A stretch of DNA of 27,578 bases from UBA4055 sp036721445 (lineage in GTDB: Bacteria > UBA4055), in the NCBI GenBank assembly GCA_036721445.1, contig DAIMKZ010000021.1, forward strand, positions 1-27,578, written 5' to 3'. The notes under the pieces are model-generated. The model had not been told where the DNA came from, made no database searches, and saw nothing but the letters and a program-made list of their open reading frames with translations. Made by a program: the position numbers and the translations under genes. Below, piece by piece: positions 16,377 to 23,378 of this stretch (positions within the stretch are counted from its first letter, which is position 1; every line of letters begins with the position of its first letter).

Positions 16377-17873
16377 ATGCTTAAGACATTAAAAATATTT
16401 CTGATCACCTCCTTATTTTTTTCCTGTGCAGGTCCCGGTGAGACCGTTAAAGACGATCATCCTGAGAAACCTCACAAAACTGAAATAAAAAAAAGAATTG
16501 TCGTTAAAGACATAAATGTTGCTGAACTTCCTAAAGAATTCGCTGTGATATCTGATCCGAGAAGCGGTCAGTGGTCTGTCGAATTTTACGACCTTGACGC
16601 AAAAGAGATACTGTTCGAGTATAACCGCAATAAAAACCTTCTTCCGGCTTCTAACCTCAAGCTTATAACCACTGCCGCGGCTATAAAAGTATTGGGCCCT
16701 GACTACAGATTTAAAACAGAATTCTATACTGACGGATATATAGACAGAAAATTCAATCTGCTGAGCGGTAATCTATATGTCAGTGGTACCGGCGACCCGA
16801 CTACCGCAGGTAATTTTCTAAAAGACAGAACTGCCAAAGACTTCGACCCTCTTATAAGCGAATTAAGGCTGTCGAGGGGAATAGACTATATCGAAGGGAA
16901 AATTTTAATACTCACTCCCTTCAAACAGGAAGAAGCTTTCGGAAAAGGATGGGACATAGACGATCTTCCGAGCTATTACGCAGCTCCGGTTTCGCCGCTT
17001 ATTTTCCACGAGAATCTGACTAAAGTAGTCATAAAAAACGGTAAAACGGAAGTAATGCCTTTCTACCCGTTTAAATTCAGAAGAGACACTCTGCCCGAAA
17101 TTAAAAAAGCAAGTTTTAACAGGATCATCGGTTCTGACTCTGTTATAGTAAAATCAAGTTTCAATAACTCATCTACCGGCTTCATCACTGTAAATGATCC
17201 TGATAAATTTTACAGCCTAAATCTTAGATCATATCTGGAAGAAAATGATGTCCGGGTAATGGAGAAAGATATTTCACCTGCAGATACGACAAGATTCCTT
17301 ATATGTACTTTATACAGTGACAGCCTCTACAGGATAATAAATAAATGCAACGGTGAAAGCAATAACCTCTATGCCGAACAGATATTCCGCGAAATGGCTG
17401 AAGTTTTCGCAAAGGACACTGCACTTACCGATTCGCTTGAAAAGATCGAACCTACTTATGACAACTTGATAAAGATAGCTTCAGATCTGTATAAACAAGT
17501 TTTCGGGATCGATAATTTCTCTCTATCCGACGGCAGCGGACTATCTAGAATGAATTATTTTTCGGCGGATAAATTCGTTAAAGTACTTTCGTCTATGCTC
17601 GAAGACGACAATTTTGTTTCTTACCTTTCTTCATTTCCGCGACCTGGAACGAACGGCACTCTTGAGACTAAAATGATCCATCCTGACCTGCAGAACCGTC
17701 TTTTTGCAAAAACAGGTTCCATGACAGGAGTAAATGCTTTATCGGGTTACCTTTACACAAAAAAAGGTAAAAGACTTGCGTTCTCTATTTTAAATAACTA
17801 TTACGATCTGAGCAGAAATAAAACTAATAATGCATTTGAAGACATACTTGTGTTTTTTGTAAACTACTATTAG
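16377..17873 (+). CDS. dacB: D-alanyl-D-alanine carboxypeptidase/endopeptidase, PBP4 (DacB/S13) family, lipoprotein
   Basis: This penicillin-binding protein of class C trims or cleaves peptidoglycan peptides in the periplasm. It has about 498 residues with all three active-site motifs: SxxK in LLPASNLKLITTAAA (S92 and K95 counting from ATG 16377), SxN in NGESNNLYAEQIF, and KTG in LFAKTGSMTGVNALSGYL. The DGSGLSRMNYFSADKFV segment is also typical of S13 peptidases. The N-terminus TLKIFLITSLFFSCAGPG looks like a lipoprotein signal with a Cys anchor, unlike the soluble E. coli DacB. The start is uncertain: TTG 16368 overlaps the previous stop and ATG 16377 lacks a clear SD. Translational coupling is likely. 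Confidence 0.92.
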   Translation: MLKTLKIFLITSLFFSCAGPGETVKDDHPEKPHKTEIKKRIVVKDINVAELPKEFAVISDPRSGQWSVEFYDLDAKEILFEYNRNKNLLPASNLKLITTAAAIKVLGPDYRFKTEFYTDGYIDRKFNLLSGNLYVSGTGDPTTAGNFLKDRTAKDFDPLISELRLSRGIDYIEGKILILTPFKQEEAFGKGWDIDDLPSYYAAPVSPLIFHENLTKVVIKNGKTEVMPFYPFKFRRDTLPEIKKASFNRIIGSDSVIVKSSFNNSSTGFITVNDPDKFYSLNLRSYLEENDVRVMEKDISPADTTRFLICTLYSDSLYRIINKCNGESNNLYAEQIFREMAEVFAKDTALTDSLEKIEPTYDNLIKIASDLYKQVFGIDNFSLSDGSGLSRMNYFSADKFVKVLSSMLEDDNFVSYLSSFPRPGTNGTLETKMIHPDLQNRLFAKTGSMTGVNALSGYLYTKKGKRLAFSILNNYYDLSRNKTNNAFEDILVFFVNYY

Positions 17874-17880
17874 GAGATAT

Positions 17881-19053
17881 ATGCTTAATTTCACGATGTC
17901 GCTTCCTACTGAAGTATATTTCGGTAAGGATATGATCGAAGGGCTAAAATATTATATTAATAAATTCGGGGGAACGAGAGTTCTTTTAGCTTACGGCGGA
18001 GGAAGCATTAAGAATAATGGCCTTTATGATAAGATCGTAACTATATTTAACGATAACGGGATCTTTTTTAAAGAGCTTTCAGGGATTAAGCCGAACCCGA
18101 GAATATCGAGCGTAAGAGAGGGTGTTAAGATCATTCAGGAGAACAGTCTGGATTTTATTCTGGCGGCAGGCGGCGGCAGCGTCATTGACGCGTGCAAGGG
18201 TATGGCGGCGGGAGCGGTTTACGACGGCGACCCCTGGGACTTTTACCTTCGCAAAGCGAAGCTTGAAAAGGCTCCGCTGCCTTTAGGCGTGATCCTAACC
18301 CTCGCCGCCACAGGTTCGGAAACGAACTGGGGTTCAGTCGTTTCCGACGACGAGACTGAACGGAAACTGCCGTTCAGGCACGAGTCGCTCCGGCCGAAGT
18401 TCGCCGTGCTGGATCCTGTATTTACATACTCCGTGCCGGCCTACCACACAGCTGCGGGCATCGTTGACATAATGGCGCATGTTTTCGAGCAGTACTTCAG
18501 CCCCACACAGGACGCTTTCCTTTCGGACAGGCTAGCCGAAGCTGTCATGAAAACGGTAATTCACTATGCGCCTGTCGTGATGGAACAGCCCGACAATTAC
18601 GAAGCCCGCGCGAACATCCTTTGGGCCGGGACACTCGCGCTGAACCAGATCCTGACCTACGGCAAAATTACCGACTGGGCTACGCACATGATAGAGCACG
18701 AGGTCAGCGCGATCTATGATATAAGCCACGGCGCCGGTCTGTCAGTCCTCTTCCCCAACTGGATGAAGTTCGTCCTTGACGACGACACACAGCCTAAATT
18801 CGTTGAATACGCAAAAAATGTCTGGAACATAGATCCTGAAAGCGGTAACGATTTCGAACTCGCCATGGAAGGAATTGACAAAACAGCTGAATTCTTCAAA
18901 AGCCTAAATATGCCTTCCACCCTTTCGGAGTTTAAAATAGACGACTCAAGGCTCGATGAAATGGCCGAAAAAGCGGTCGCCTTCGGAGACCTCGGCAGCT
19001 TCACAAAACTGGGAAAGGACGATGTGCTTGAGATATTGAGAATGAGCCTCTAA
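17881..19053 (+). CDS. Iron-containing alcohol dehydrogenase (YqhD/butanol-dehydrogenase-like)
   Basis: This NAD(P)H-dependent group III alcohol dehydrogenase probably reduces aldehydes. It has 390 residues and the standard two-domain layout. Nucleotide-binding motifs are LLAYGGGSIKNNGLYD (about 35-50) and AAGGGSVIDACKGMA (about 95-109). The metal ligands are all present: D196 and H200 in AGIVDIMAH, H269 in WATHMIEHEV and H283 in ISHGAG, with the 4- and 14-residue spacings of FucO. The YGGGSIK opening resembles the YqhD/BdhA subgroup, which tends to use NADPH. It starts 7 bases after dacB with an AGGAG SD. The gene is richer in GC than its downstream neighbours, consistent with high expression. 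Confidence 0.93.
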   Translation: MLNFTMSLPTEVYFGKDMIEGLKYYINKFGGTRVLLAYGGGSIKNNGLYDKIVTIFNDNGIFFKELSGIKPNPRISSVREGVKIIQENSLDFILAAGGGSVIDACKGMAAGAVYDGDPWDFYLRKAKLEKAPLPLGVILTLAATGSETNWGSVVSDDETERKLPFRHESLRPKFAVLDPVFTYSVPAYHTAAGIVDIMAHVFEQYFSPTQDAFLSDRLAEAVMKTVIHYAPVVMEQPDNYEARANILWAGTLALNQILTYGKITDWATHMIEHEVSAIYDISHGAGLSVLFPNWMKFVLDDDTQPKFVEYAKNVWNIDPESGNDFELAMEGIDKTAEFFKSLNMPSTLSEFKIDDSRLDEMAEKAVAFGDLGSFTKLGKDDVLEILRMSL

Positions 19054-19067
19054 TAAAAGGAGATCTA

Positions 19068-19457
19068 ATGACTGAATTCGATAAAGAAAAAGCTTTAAAG
19101 TACGGCGCTGACAAATACGGAATGAGAAAATATGTGATGGCTTTTCTGAAAAGAGGAACGAACAGACCGGCCGACCCTGATAAAGCGAACGAGCTGCAGA
19201 GAGCGCATCTGGACAATATCGGCAAAATGGCTGAAGCGGGTAAACTCGTAATAGCCGGACCGTTCCTCGATAACGGCGACCTGAGAGGAATATACATCTT
19301 CAATGTAATCTCAATAGAAGAGGCAGAAGAACTCACCAAGACCGACCCTGCGATCATATACGGCAGCCTCATTATGGAACTTAAAGAATGGTATGGTTCT
19401 GCTGCTCTCATGGCCGTCAATGATATACATAAAGAGATCGCAGAAGAAGAAATATAG
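19068..19457 (+). CDS. YciI-family protein
   Basis: This 129-residue protein contains a YciI-like ferredoxin-fold domain (about 42-118) with RAHLDNIGKMAEAGKLVIAG, PFLDNGDLRGIYIFNVISIEEA and the TDPAIIYGSLIMELKEWYG end. The family's His/Asp pair is represented by the histidine of QRAHL and the aspartate of LTKTDPA. Related proteins are dehalogenase-like or small-molecule-binding, but most are uncharacterised. An extra N-terminal helix of about 40 residues precedes the domain. An AAAGGAG SD lies ahead of the ATG, 14 bases after the alcohol dehydrogenase stop, so the two are co-transcribed. Confidence 0.85.
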   Translation: MTEFDKEKALKYGADKYGMRKYVMAFLKRGTNRPADPDKANELQRAHLDNIGKMAEAGKLVIAGPFLDNGDLRGIYIFNVISIEEAEELTKTDPAIIYGSLIMELKEWYGSAALMAVNDIHKEIAEEEI

Positions 19458-19483
19458 TTAAAATTATATATTGGGAGAGAAGT

Positions 19484-20347
19484 ATGAAATTTTTAGTTAT
19501 CAGAATGATCTTACTTGCACTAATTGGCACAATGATAGTAAGCTGTACGAAAGACGACGATCCTGATTTTCTTGATCTGCCGGAGAAATTTCCGCTATCT
19601 GTCGGGATTTCTTGGGATTACTCAAGAACAATAAGAACAATGTATAAATCCGACAGCACGGCAGTTGGTATGAGTACGTCGTATACAGACTCGACTATCG
19701 AATTGTCAGAAGTTTTCTCGGAAGCTGTAAAAGACACCGTACTCGAAGACACTATTTCTGTTGTAAAAATAAAAAGCGAAGAAATACCTGTTAACAGCAG
19801 ACAGGACAGCAGTTCAAAAATCAAATTTTATTCAAACTGTGATGACGGCCTTTATGACTATTCGTACATCGATCTTAAAAATGGGCATAATGACTCCGGA
19901 TCAAAGGTAATTTTCAAAGGCATAAAATTCAATTCAGTAGAAGATCTAAAAAATATTCTCGGCCTAAATTCCTTACCCGGAGATATAAAAAACATCAAAG
20001 CCTACAGGTCCGTCAGATTAATCCAATATCCGATCGAGACAGGAAATGTATGGGATTACGGGAGCATCTCTTACACGCTCAACACCAAGAGAGAAGTAAC
20101 AGGAGTGTGCCGGATTTCAACATCGTCCGACGAATTTGATGTTTACGAAATACACACTTACTGGGATTGGGGCGCTGACGGAGAATGGGAAGATGACATA
20201 ATATCAGTGACCTATCTTTCAAAATATGGAATAGTCAAAACTGAATTAGAAATATGGAACCTTTGTAGAACTGACGAATTTGGTACTAATCTCGGCTATT
20301 TTGATTTCTTTGAAGAAGAAGTATTAATTGATTATGATCTTAAGTAG
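19484..20347 (+). CDS. Hypothetical lipoprotein
   Basis: I do not recognise this 287-residue protein beyond its export signal. The N-terminus MKFLVIRMILLALIGTMIVSCTKDDDPD is a lipoprotein signal whose lipobox (MIVSC) predicts lipidation of Cys22 (approximate), with the acidic DDD following. The remainder is beta-rich with many Tyr, Ser and Asp and motifs such as FPLSVGISWDYSRTI and IETGNVWDYGSIS. These two WDY segments suggest a repeated beta-sheet unit of the kind seen in FCB-group surface lipoproteins. GGGAGAG is the SD. Its end overlaps the ankyrin gene, so the two are probably partners at the cell envelope. Confidence 0.78.
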   Translation: MKFLVIRMILLALIGTMIVSCTKDDDPDFLDLPEKFPLSVGISWDYSRTIRTMYKSDSTAVGMSTSYTDSTIELSEVFSEAVKDTVLEDTISVVKIKSEEIPVNSRQDSSSKIKFYSNCDDGLYDYSYIDLKNGHNDSGSKVIFKGIKFNSVEDLKNILGLNSLPGDIKNIKAYRSVRLIQYPIETGNVWDYGSISYTLNTKREVTGVCRISTSSDEFDVYEIHTYWDWGADGEWEDDIISVTYLSKYGIVKTELEIWNLCRTDEFGTNLGYFDFFEEEVLIDYDLK

Positions 20348-21392
20348 AATAAATATTAGGATCAAATTGATTTTTCTCTTTCTGATCCTATCCACCCTTG
20401 CACAGCTTTTTTCATGGGAAAAGGAAGGTATTCATTCAGCTGCCTGTTCACAGAATATTGAGCTCTTAAAAAATTACATCTCACAAGGAGCAGATGTCAA
20501 CGAAAAAGACTCGGACGGAGATCTACCTTTGACATTAGCAGCGCAATATAATCTATTTCAGAATGTTAAATTCCTTCTTGAGAGTGGAGCAAAAGTAAAT
20601 AAAAAATCAGGTTACGGAATTACAGCTTTGATGGTGGCTGATTCTCTGGATGTAATTAATCTTCTATTAAATAATGGCGCTGAAGTATCAAATAGAGATC
20701 GCGAAGGTAATGACGCCTTGCTCCATTCATCAGCAAGATGCAATATTTTAAAAGCTGATATACTAATTCGCAACGGAGCATATATAAATACGGAAAATGA
20801 TGAAGGGGAATCGGCAATTATTAAGGCCATCAAATATGAATACAAAATACCTGAAGAAAAGATCGCATATATAAAATTTCTTTTGGATAATGGAGCGGAT
20901 ATTCAACATAGAGATAAAAAGAAAAAGACAGCTTATGTAATATCTAAAGAAATGGGGCACGACGATATAGCAAATTTTTTAATAAATAAAGGTGCAATTG
21001 CTGAAGACTTCAAAATAAATCCTGACTTCATTGTTCAAGCTCTTATGAACAAAGAGTACGCCCGAGCTAAAAAAATGATAAATAAAGATATTGATTTGAA
21101 TTTCTTATTTTCAGATTTCTCGCCTCTTATGTGCTCTATAGATGATATTGAGATCATGAAACTGCTTATTGAAAACGGAGCTGATGTAAATTTAAAGAAC
21201 AAAATGAATATGACAGCTCTAACGATTGCAGTTATTTCTAACAAGATCGAAGCTGTAAAACTACTTCTCGAGAACGGTGCTGAAACAGATATCCCTTCGA
21301 CAATAAATGATAAAACACCTATTATGTTCGCAAAAGAGAATCGGAATAAAGAGATAATTGAGTTGTTTCAGAAATACCGCAAAAATAAATGA
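20334..21392 (+). CDS. Ankyrin-repeat protein with N-terminal signal or membrane anchor
   Basis: This protein of about 352 residues is built almost entirely of ankyrin repeats, around ten between about 35 and 345. Examples are GADVNEKDSDGDLPLTLAAQ, SGAKVNKKSGYGITALMVA, NGADVNLKNKMNMTALTIAV and NGAETDIPSTINDKTPIMFA. Middle repeats (about 215-250) are degenerate. The N-terminal hydrophobic stretch IKLIFLFLILSTLAQLFS is a signal peptide or anchor, so the repeats are probably outside the cytoplasm. Ankyrin repeats bind other proteins; the partner is unknown, and the overlapping upstream lipoprotein is a candidate. I chose ATG 20334 over TTG 20328. Base composition is more AT-rich than the neighbouring metabolic genes, as in the lipoprotein gene. 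Confidence 0.85.
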   Translation: MILSRINIRIKLIFLFLILSTLAQLFSWEKEGIHSAACSQNIELLKNYISQGADVNEKDSDGDLPLTLAAQYNLFQNVKFLLESGAKVNKKSGYGITALMVADSLDVINLLLNNGAEVSNRDREGNDALLHSSARCNILKADILIRNGAYINTENDEGESAIIKAIKYEYKIPEEKIAYIKFLLDNGADIQHRDKKKKTAYVISKEMGHDDIANFLINKGAIAEDFKINPDFIVQALMNKEYARAKKMINKDIDLNFLFSDFSPLMCSIDDIEIMKLLIENGADVNLKNKMNMTALTIAVISNKIEAVKLLLENGAETDIPSTINDKTPIMFAKENRNKEIIELFQKYRKNK

Positions 21393-21501
21393 CCGAAGTA
21401 AAATAACCCCCTTTATGTGACTTCAATCACAGCTCATCCCTTTGCTTGTGCTTATCTTGCCTTTAGAACGAACAAAAAAGGCAGAGATAGTGTACGCGAA
21501 T

Positions 21502-21624
21502 ATGAAACATAACGAAAAAGAAACAGAAAGACCTGATACGGAGAAGTCTGAGATCACGCCGGGAAAAAATAAGCATCACAAAAAAAAGAAACTCCCTGTA
21601 AAAATAATTGAGATATACAGATAA
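21502..21624 (+). CDS. Doubtful small lysine-rich ORF
   Basis: A 40-codon frame starts at ATG 21502 (MKHNEKETERPDTEKSEITP) and continues with a HHKKKKLPVKIIEIYR end. The same frame can be read from TTG 21442. No convincing SD precedes either start, and I recognise no family. The Lys/His/Glu-rich composition is common in non-coding AT-rich DNA read in a purine-rich frame. It is included because it is the only frame in the 21393-21636 gap, where I otherwise see nothing. Confidence 0.25.
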   Translation: MKHNEKETERPDTEKSEITPGKNKHHKKKKLPVKIIEIYR

Positions 21625-21636
21625 TCCTATAATTTA

Positions 21637-21665
21637 TTGCGTTTTCTTAATTTTTTTCGTATAAT
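21637..21665 (+). promoter_or_regulatory. Promoter for the rsgA leader transcript
   Basis: TTGCGT (21637-21642), exactly 17 bases, then a perfect TATAAT (21660-21665). The start would be near 21672, leaving a leader of about 318 bases before the rsgA ATG. This is the best promoter match in the gap and explains why the leader elements lie only downstream of it. Confidence 0.55.
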
Positions 21666-21700
21666 CCGGCTTAAGTTAAACTAACTACACGGAGGTAATG

Positions 21701-21745
21701 ATGATTGTAAGACATTTTGAAAGTAATTCGGGATTCGGACGGTAG
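21701..21745 (+). CDS. Leader mini-ORF 1 upstream of rsgA (14 codons)
   Basis: ATG 21701 follows the perfect SD GGAGG (21691-21695) at five bases and encodes MIVRHFESNSGFGR before TAG 21743. An in-frame ATG sits at 21698 but is too close to the SD. It begins about 30 bases into the predicted transcript. The last codons form one arm of the 17-bp helix with 21810-21833, so a ribosome moving through would open that helix. The peptide contains no run of a single amino acid. Its role is inferred to be regulatory. Confidence 0.55.
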   Translation: MIVRHFESNSGFGR

Positions 21746-21833
21746 GATCGGCCAGGCTTCTTGACCTTTTCTTCACACCCAAATTTATGGTCCGCATCTG
21801 GATCTTTGACGTCCGTCTTTTAAATTCCGAATT
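21725..21833 (+). promoter_or_regulatory. Long-range RNA helix overlapping mini-ORF 1
   Basis: AATTCGGGATT (21725-21735) pairs with AATTCCGAATT (21823-21833) over 11 bp with one G-U. The next bases CGGACG (21736-21741) pair with CGTCCG (21810-21815), leaving a 7-base bulge (21816-21822) on one side. The helix encloses about 68 bases. Its 5' arm is coding sequence of mini-ORF 1, so translation and folding exclude each other. No terminator-like T-run follows directly. Confidence 0.5.
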
Positions 21834-21851
21834 CTAAAACAAAAAACATAT

Positions 21852-21867
21852 CCGTTCTTATGAGCGG
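21852..21867 (+). promoter_or_regulatory. Small hairpin between the two leader mini-ORFs
   Basis: CCGTTC (21852-21857) pairs with GAGCGG (21862-21867) across a TTAT loop, with one G-U. It lies 20 bases before the SD of mini-ORF 2. It has no T-run, so it is not a terminator. It may be a structural spacer. Confidence 0.35.
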
Positions 21868-21897
21868 CAAAGCTAATTTTAACAGCAGGAGGTCAGT

Positions 21898-21942
21898 ATG
21901 TACTGTTTGAAATTTTACAACATGGAAAAGAGGAGCTTTTAA
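21898..21942 (+). CDS. Leader mini-ORF 2 upstream of rsgA (14 codons)
   Basis: ATG 21898 follows a perfect SD AGGAGG (21887-21892) at five bases and encodes MYCLKFYNMEKRSF before TAA 21940. It ends 47 bases before the rsgA ATG. The penultimate codons contain GAGGAG (21930-21935), which pairs with the CTCCTC element after the stop. Strong SD, short length and overlap with a switch hairpin resemble leader peptides of ribosome-sensing attenuators. The aromatic and cationic content is noted, but no stalling motif can be named. Confidence 0.55.
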   Translation: MYCLKFYNMEKRSF

Positions 21943-21979
21943 AGCAAAGAAGTCTCCTCAAAACAAAAATTTTGGAGAC
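21930..21979 (+). promoter_or_regulatory. Competing hairpins controlling the rsgA ribosome-binding site
   Basis: The element GTCTCCTC (21952-21959) can form two exclusive helices. In one, CTCCTC (21954-21959) pairs with GAGGAG (21930-21935) at the end of mini-ORF 2, extended by CTT with AAG after a one-base bulge. In the other, GTCTCC (21952-21957) pairs perfectly with GGAGAC (21974-21979), which contains the rsgA SD, across a 16-base loop. It can also pair with the mini-ORF 2 SD (AGGAG, 21887-21891). The layout predicts that ribosome position on mini-ORF 2 decides whether the rsgA site is free. Confidence 0.5.
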
Positions 21980-21989
21980 AGATAATAAA

Positions 21990-23108
21990 ATGACAACATT
22001 GAACGATTACGGCTGGGATGAATTTTTCGAGAAGAATTTTGAACCTTACAGAGTAACTGATCTCATACCGGCCAGGGTAACGAAAGAAACCAAAAACAGA
22101 TTCTGGCTCATGACGGAAGCCGGAGAAGTCGAAGGTTCAGTATCGACGAAATTTTTTATGAGCACATTTGCGAAAGAGCAGCTGCCGGTCGTGGGTGACT
22201 GGGTCGCATTAAGTAAGCCCGAGGGAGCAGAGGATCATTTCATAGAGTGGGTACTTCCGCGCAGAACGAAACTGATCCGAAAAGGCAAGGACACATTCGG
22301 GCGTAACTTCGAGAAAGCGGGCGGAGGAGGCATCAGGATCATAACGAGCAACATCGACACGGTGTTCTATGTAGCTTCGCTTGACCACAGGGATTTCAAC
22401 CTGACCAAGATCGAGCGCTACATCCTGATGCTCAACGAAAGCGGGGCTGAACCTGTTCTGATACTCAACAAAAAAGACATCTGCCCCGATCCCGAAAACT
22501 ATCTTGACCGCATCAGGACTGCAGCGGGAAGCCTGCCCGTTCATCCGGTAAGCGCGGTTGACGGGGACGGTATCGCGGACCTCCTGAAGTACATCAGGCC
22601 GGGAAAGTCTGTCTGCTTCATAGGATCATCCGGCGTAGGTAAGTCGTCCATCATTAACGCGCTCATGGGTGAAGATATCATGTTCGTCTCTGACATCAGA
22701 ACGGCGGACAAACGCGGCAGGCACACAACTACGCACCGCGAGATGCTGCTCTTCCCCGAAGGCGGAGTCCTGATCGACAATCCCGGCATCCGCGACCTGA
22801 AGCCTGTGGCGTCACAGGAAGCGCTGGAGAACACTTTCGAAGATGTGGTCGCGCTTGAGGCAATGTGCAGGTTCAGCGACTGCTCCCACGACACCGAACC
22901 CGGATGCGCAATACGGGAAGCTTTAGAGAACGGCGAACTTGACGAAAAACGGTTCGGAAATTATATTAAGCTCAAACGGGAAACATCTTTTTTCGAAAAA
23001 AGATCGAAACAGCGAGAAAGATTTCTTGAGAAAGCGTTCGAGAAAGAAAAGAAAGGCATAATGAAGATCAAGCAGCATATGCGCGGCATCAAGCGCAGAG
23101 ACAGATAA
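21990..23108 (+). CDS. rsgA: Ribosome small-subunit-dependent GTPase A (RsgA/YjeQ)
   Basis: This circularly permuted GTPase checks late assembly of the 30S subunit. It has about 372 residues. An OB-type domain (about 20-85) is preceded by an N-terminal extension (LNDYGWDEFFEKNFEPY) seen in a longer RsgA subgroup. The GTPase motifs come in permuted order: G4 LILNKKD, G5 VSAVDGDG, G1 GSSGVGKSS (212-220), G2 in DKRGRHTTTHRE, and G3 DNPGIRD. The C-terminal zinc site is C293, C298, H300, C306. ATG 21990 is preferred. TTG 21972 lacks an SD and would itself overlap the GGAG that serves the ATG, though that spacing (12) is long. The leader suggests translational regulation. Confidence 0.95.
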   Translation: MTTLNDYGWDEFFEKNFEPYRVTDLIPARVTKETKNRFWLMTEAGEVEGSVSTKFFMSTFAKEQLPVVGDWVALSKPEGAEDHFIEWVLPRRTKLIRKGKDTFGRNFEKAGGGGIRIITSNIDTVFYVASLDHRDFNLTKIERYILMLNESGAEPVLILNKKDICPDPENYLDRIRTAAGSLPVHPVSAVDGDGIADLLKYIRPGKSVCFIGSSGVGKSSIINALMGEDIMFVSDIRTADKRGRHTTTHREMLLFPEGGVLIDNPGIRDLKPVASQEALENTFEDVVALEAMCRFSDCSHDTEPGCAIREALENGELDEKRFGNYIKLKRETSFFEKRSKQRERFLEKAFEKEKKGIMKIKQHMRGIKRRDR

Positions 23109-23112
23109 AAAT

Positions 23113-23136
23113 ACCGGGTTAGAAGCCCGGTTTTTT
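23113..23136 (+). terminator. Rho-independent terminator after rsgA
   Basis: ACCGGGTT (23113-23120) pairs with AGCCCGGT (23124-23131, one G-U) around an AGA loop, followed by a run of T to 23136. It closes the rsgA transcript five bases after the stop codon. Confidence 0.88.
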
Positions 23137-23195
23137 ATTGCTTTCAGATCCTTGAAATGTTAAATTGATATCTGACTTATTTTTCGGAGGACAGA

Positions 23196-23378
23196 TTGGA
23201 TAAAAAGGAACCTGACTATAAAGCTTTCATTCCGATAGGCTTTTCATTCTTTGCTATCGGAGTTGTATTTCTTAAAAAATCACCGGGGATTGGCCTTGCT
23301 TTCATCGGTCTCGGGATTTCCTGGATCGCGATCGGCTATAAAAAATCGAAAACTAAAAAAGGTGATAGCCACACATGA
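23196..23378 (+). CDS. Small membrane protein with two hydrophobic segments
   Basis: This 60-residue protein starts at TTG 23196, supported by a CGGAGG SD five bases upstream. It has two glycine-containing hydrophobic segments, about 11-26 (FIPIGFSFFAIGVVFL) and about 32-48 (GLAFIGLGISWIAIGY), between charged ends rich in Lys and Asp. It is probably an inner-membrane hairpin with both ends in the cytoplasm. I recognise no family. Its stop overlaps the start of the putative metalloprotease gene (ATGA), which argues that both are real and made together. Confidence 0.65.
   Translation: MDKKEPDYKAFIPIGFSFFAIGVVFLKKSPGIGLAFIGLGISWIAIGYKKSKTKKGDSHT

Noticed and set aside
19001..19420. 139-codon frame antisense to the YciI gene
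   Set aside because: It is Ser/Leu/Pro-rich translation typical of an antisense shadow, and the plus-strand gene has an SD and a recognisable domain.
21972..21989. TTG start of rsgA, adding six residues
   Set aside because: No SD lies upstream of the TTG, and the TTG itself overlaps the GGAG that serves the ATG at 21990.
21393..21989. Possible riboswitch or structured ncRNA in the rsgA upstream gap
   Set aside because: I could not match any known riboswitch consensus. The pairing seen is better explained by mini-ORF-linked hairpins.
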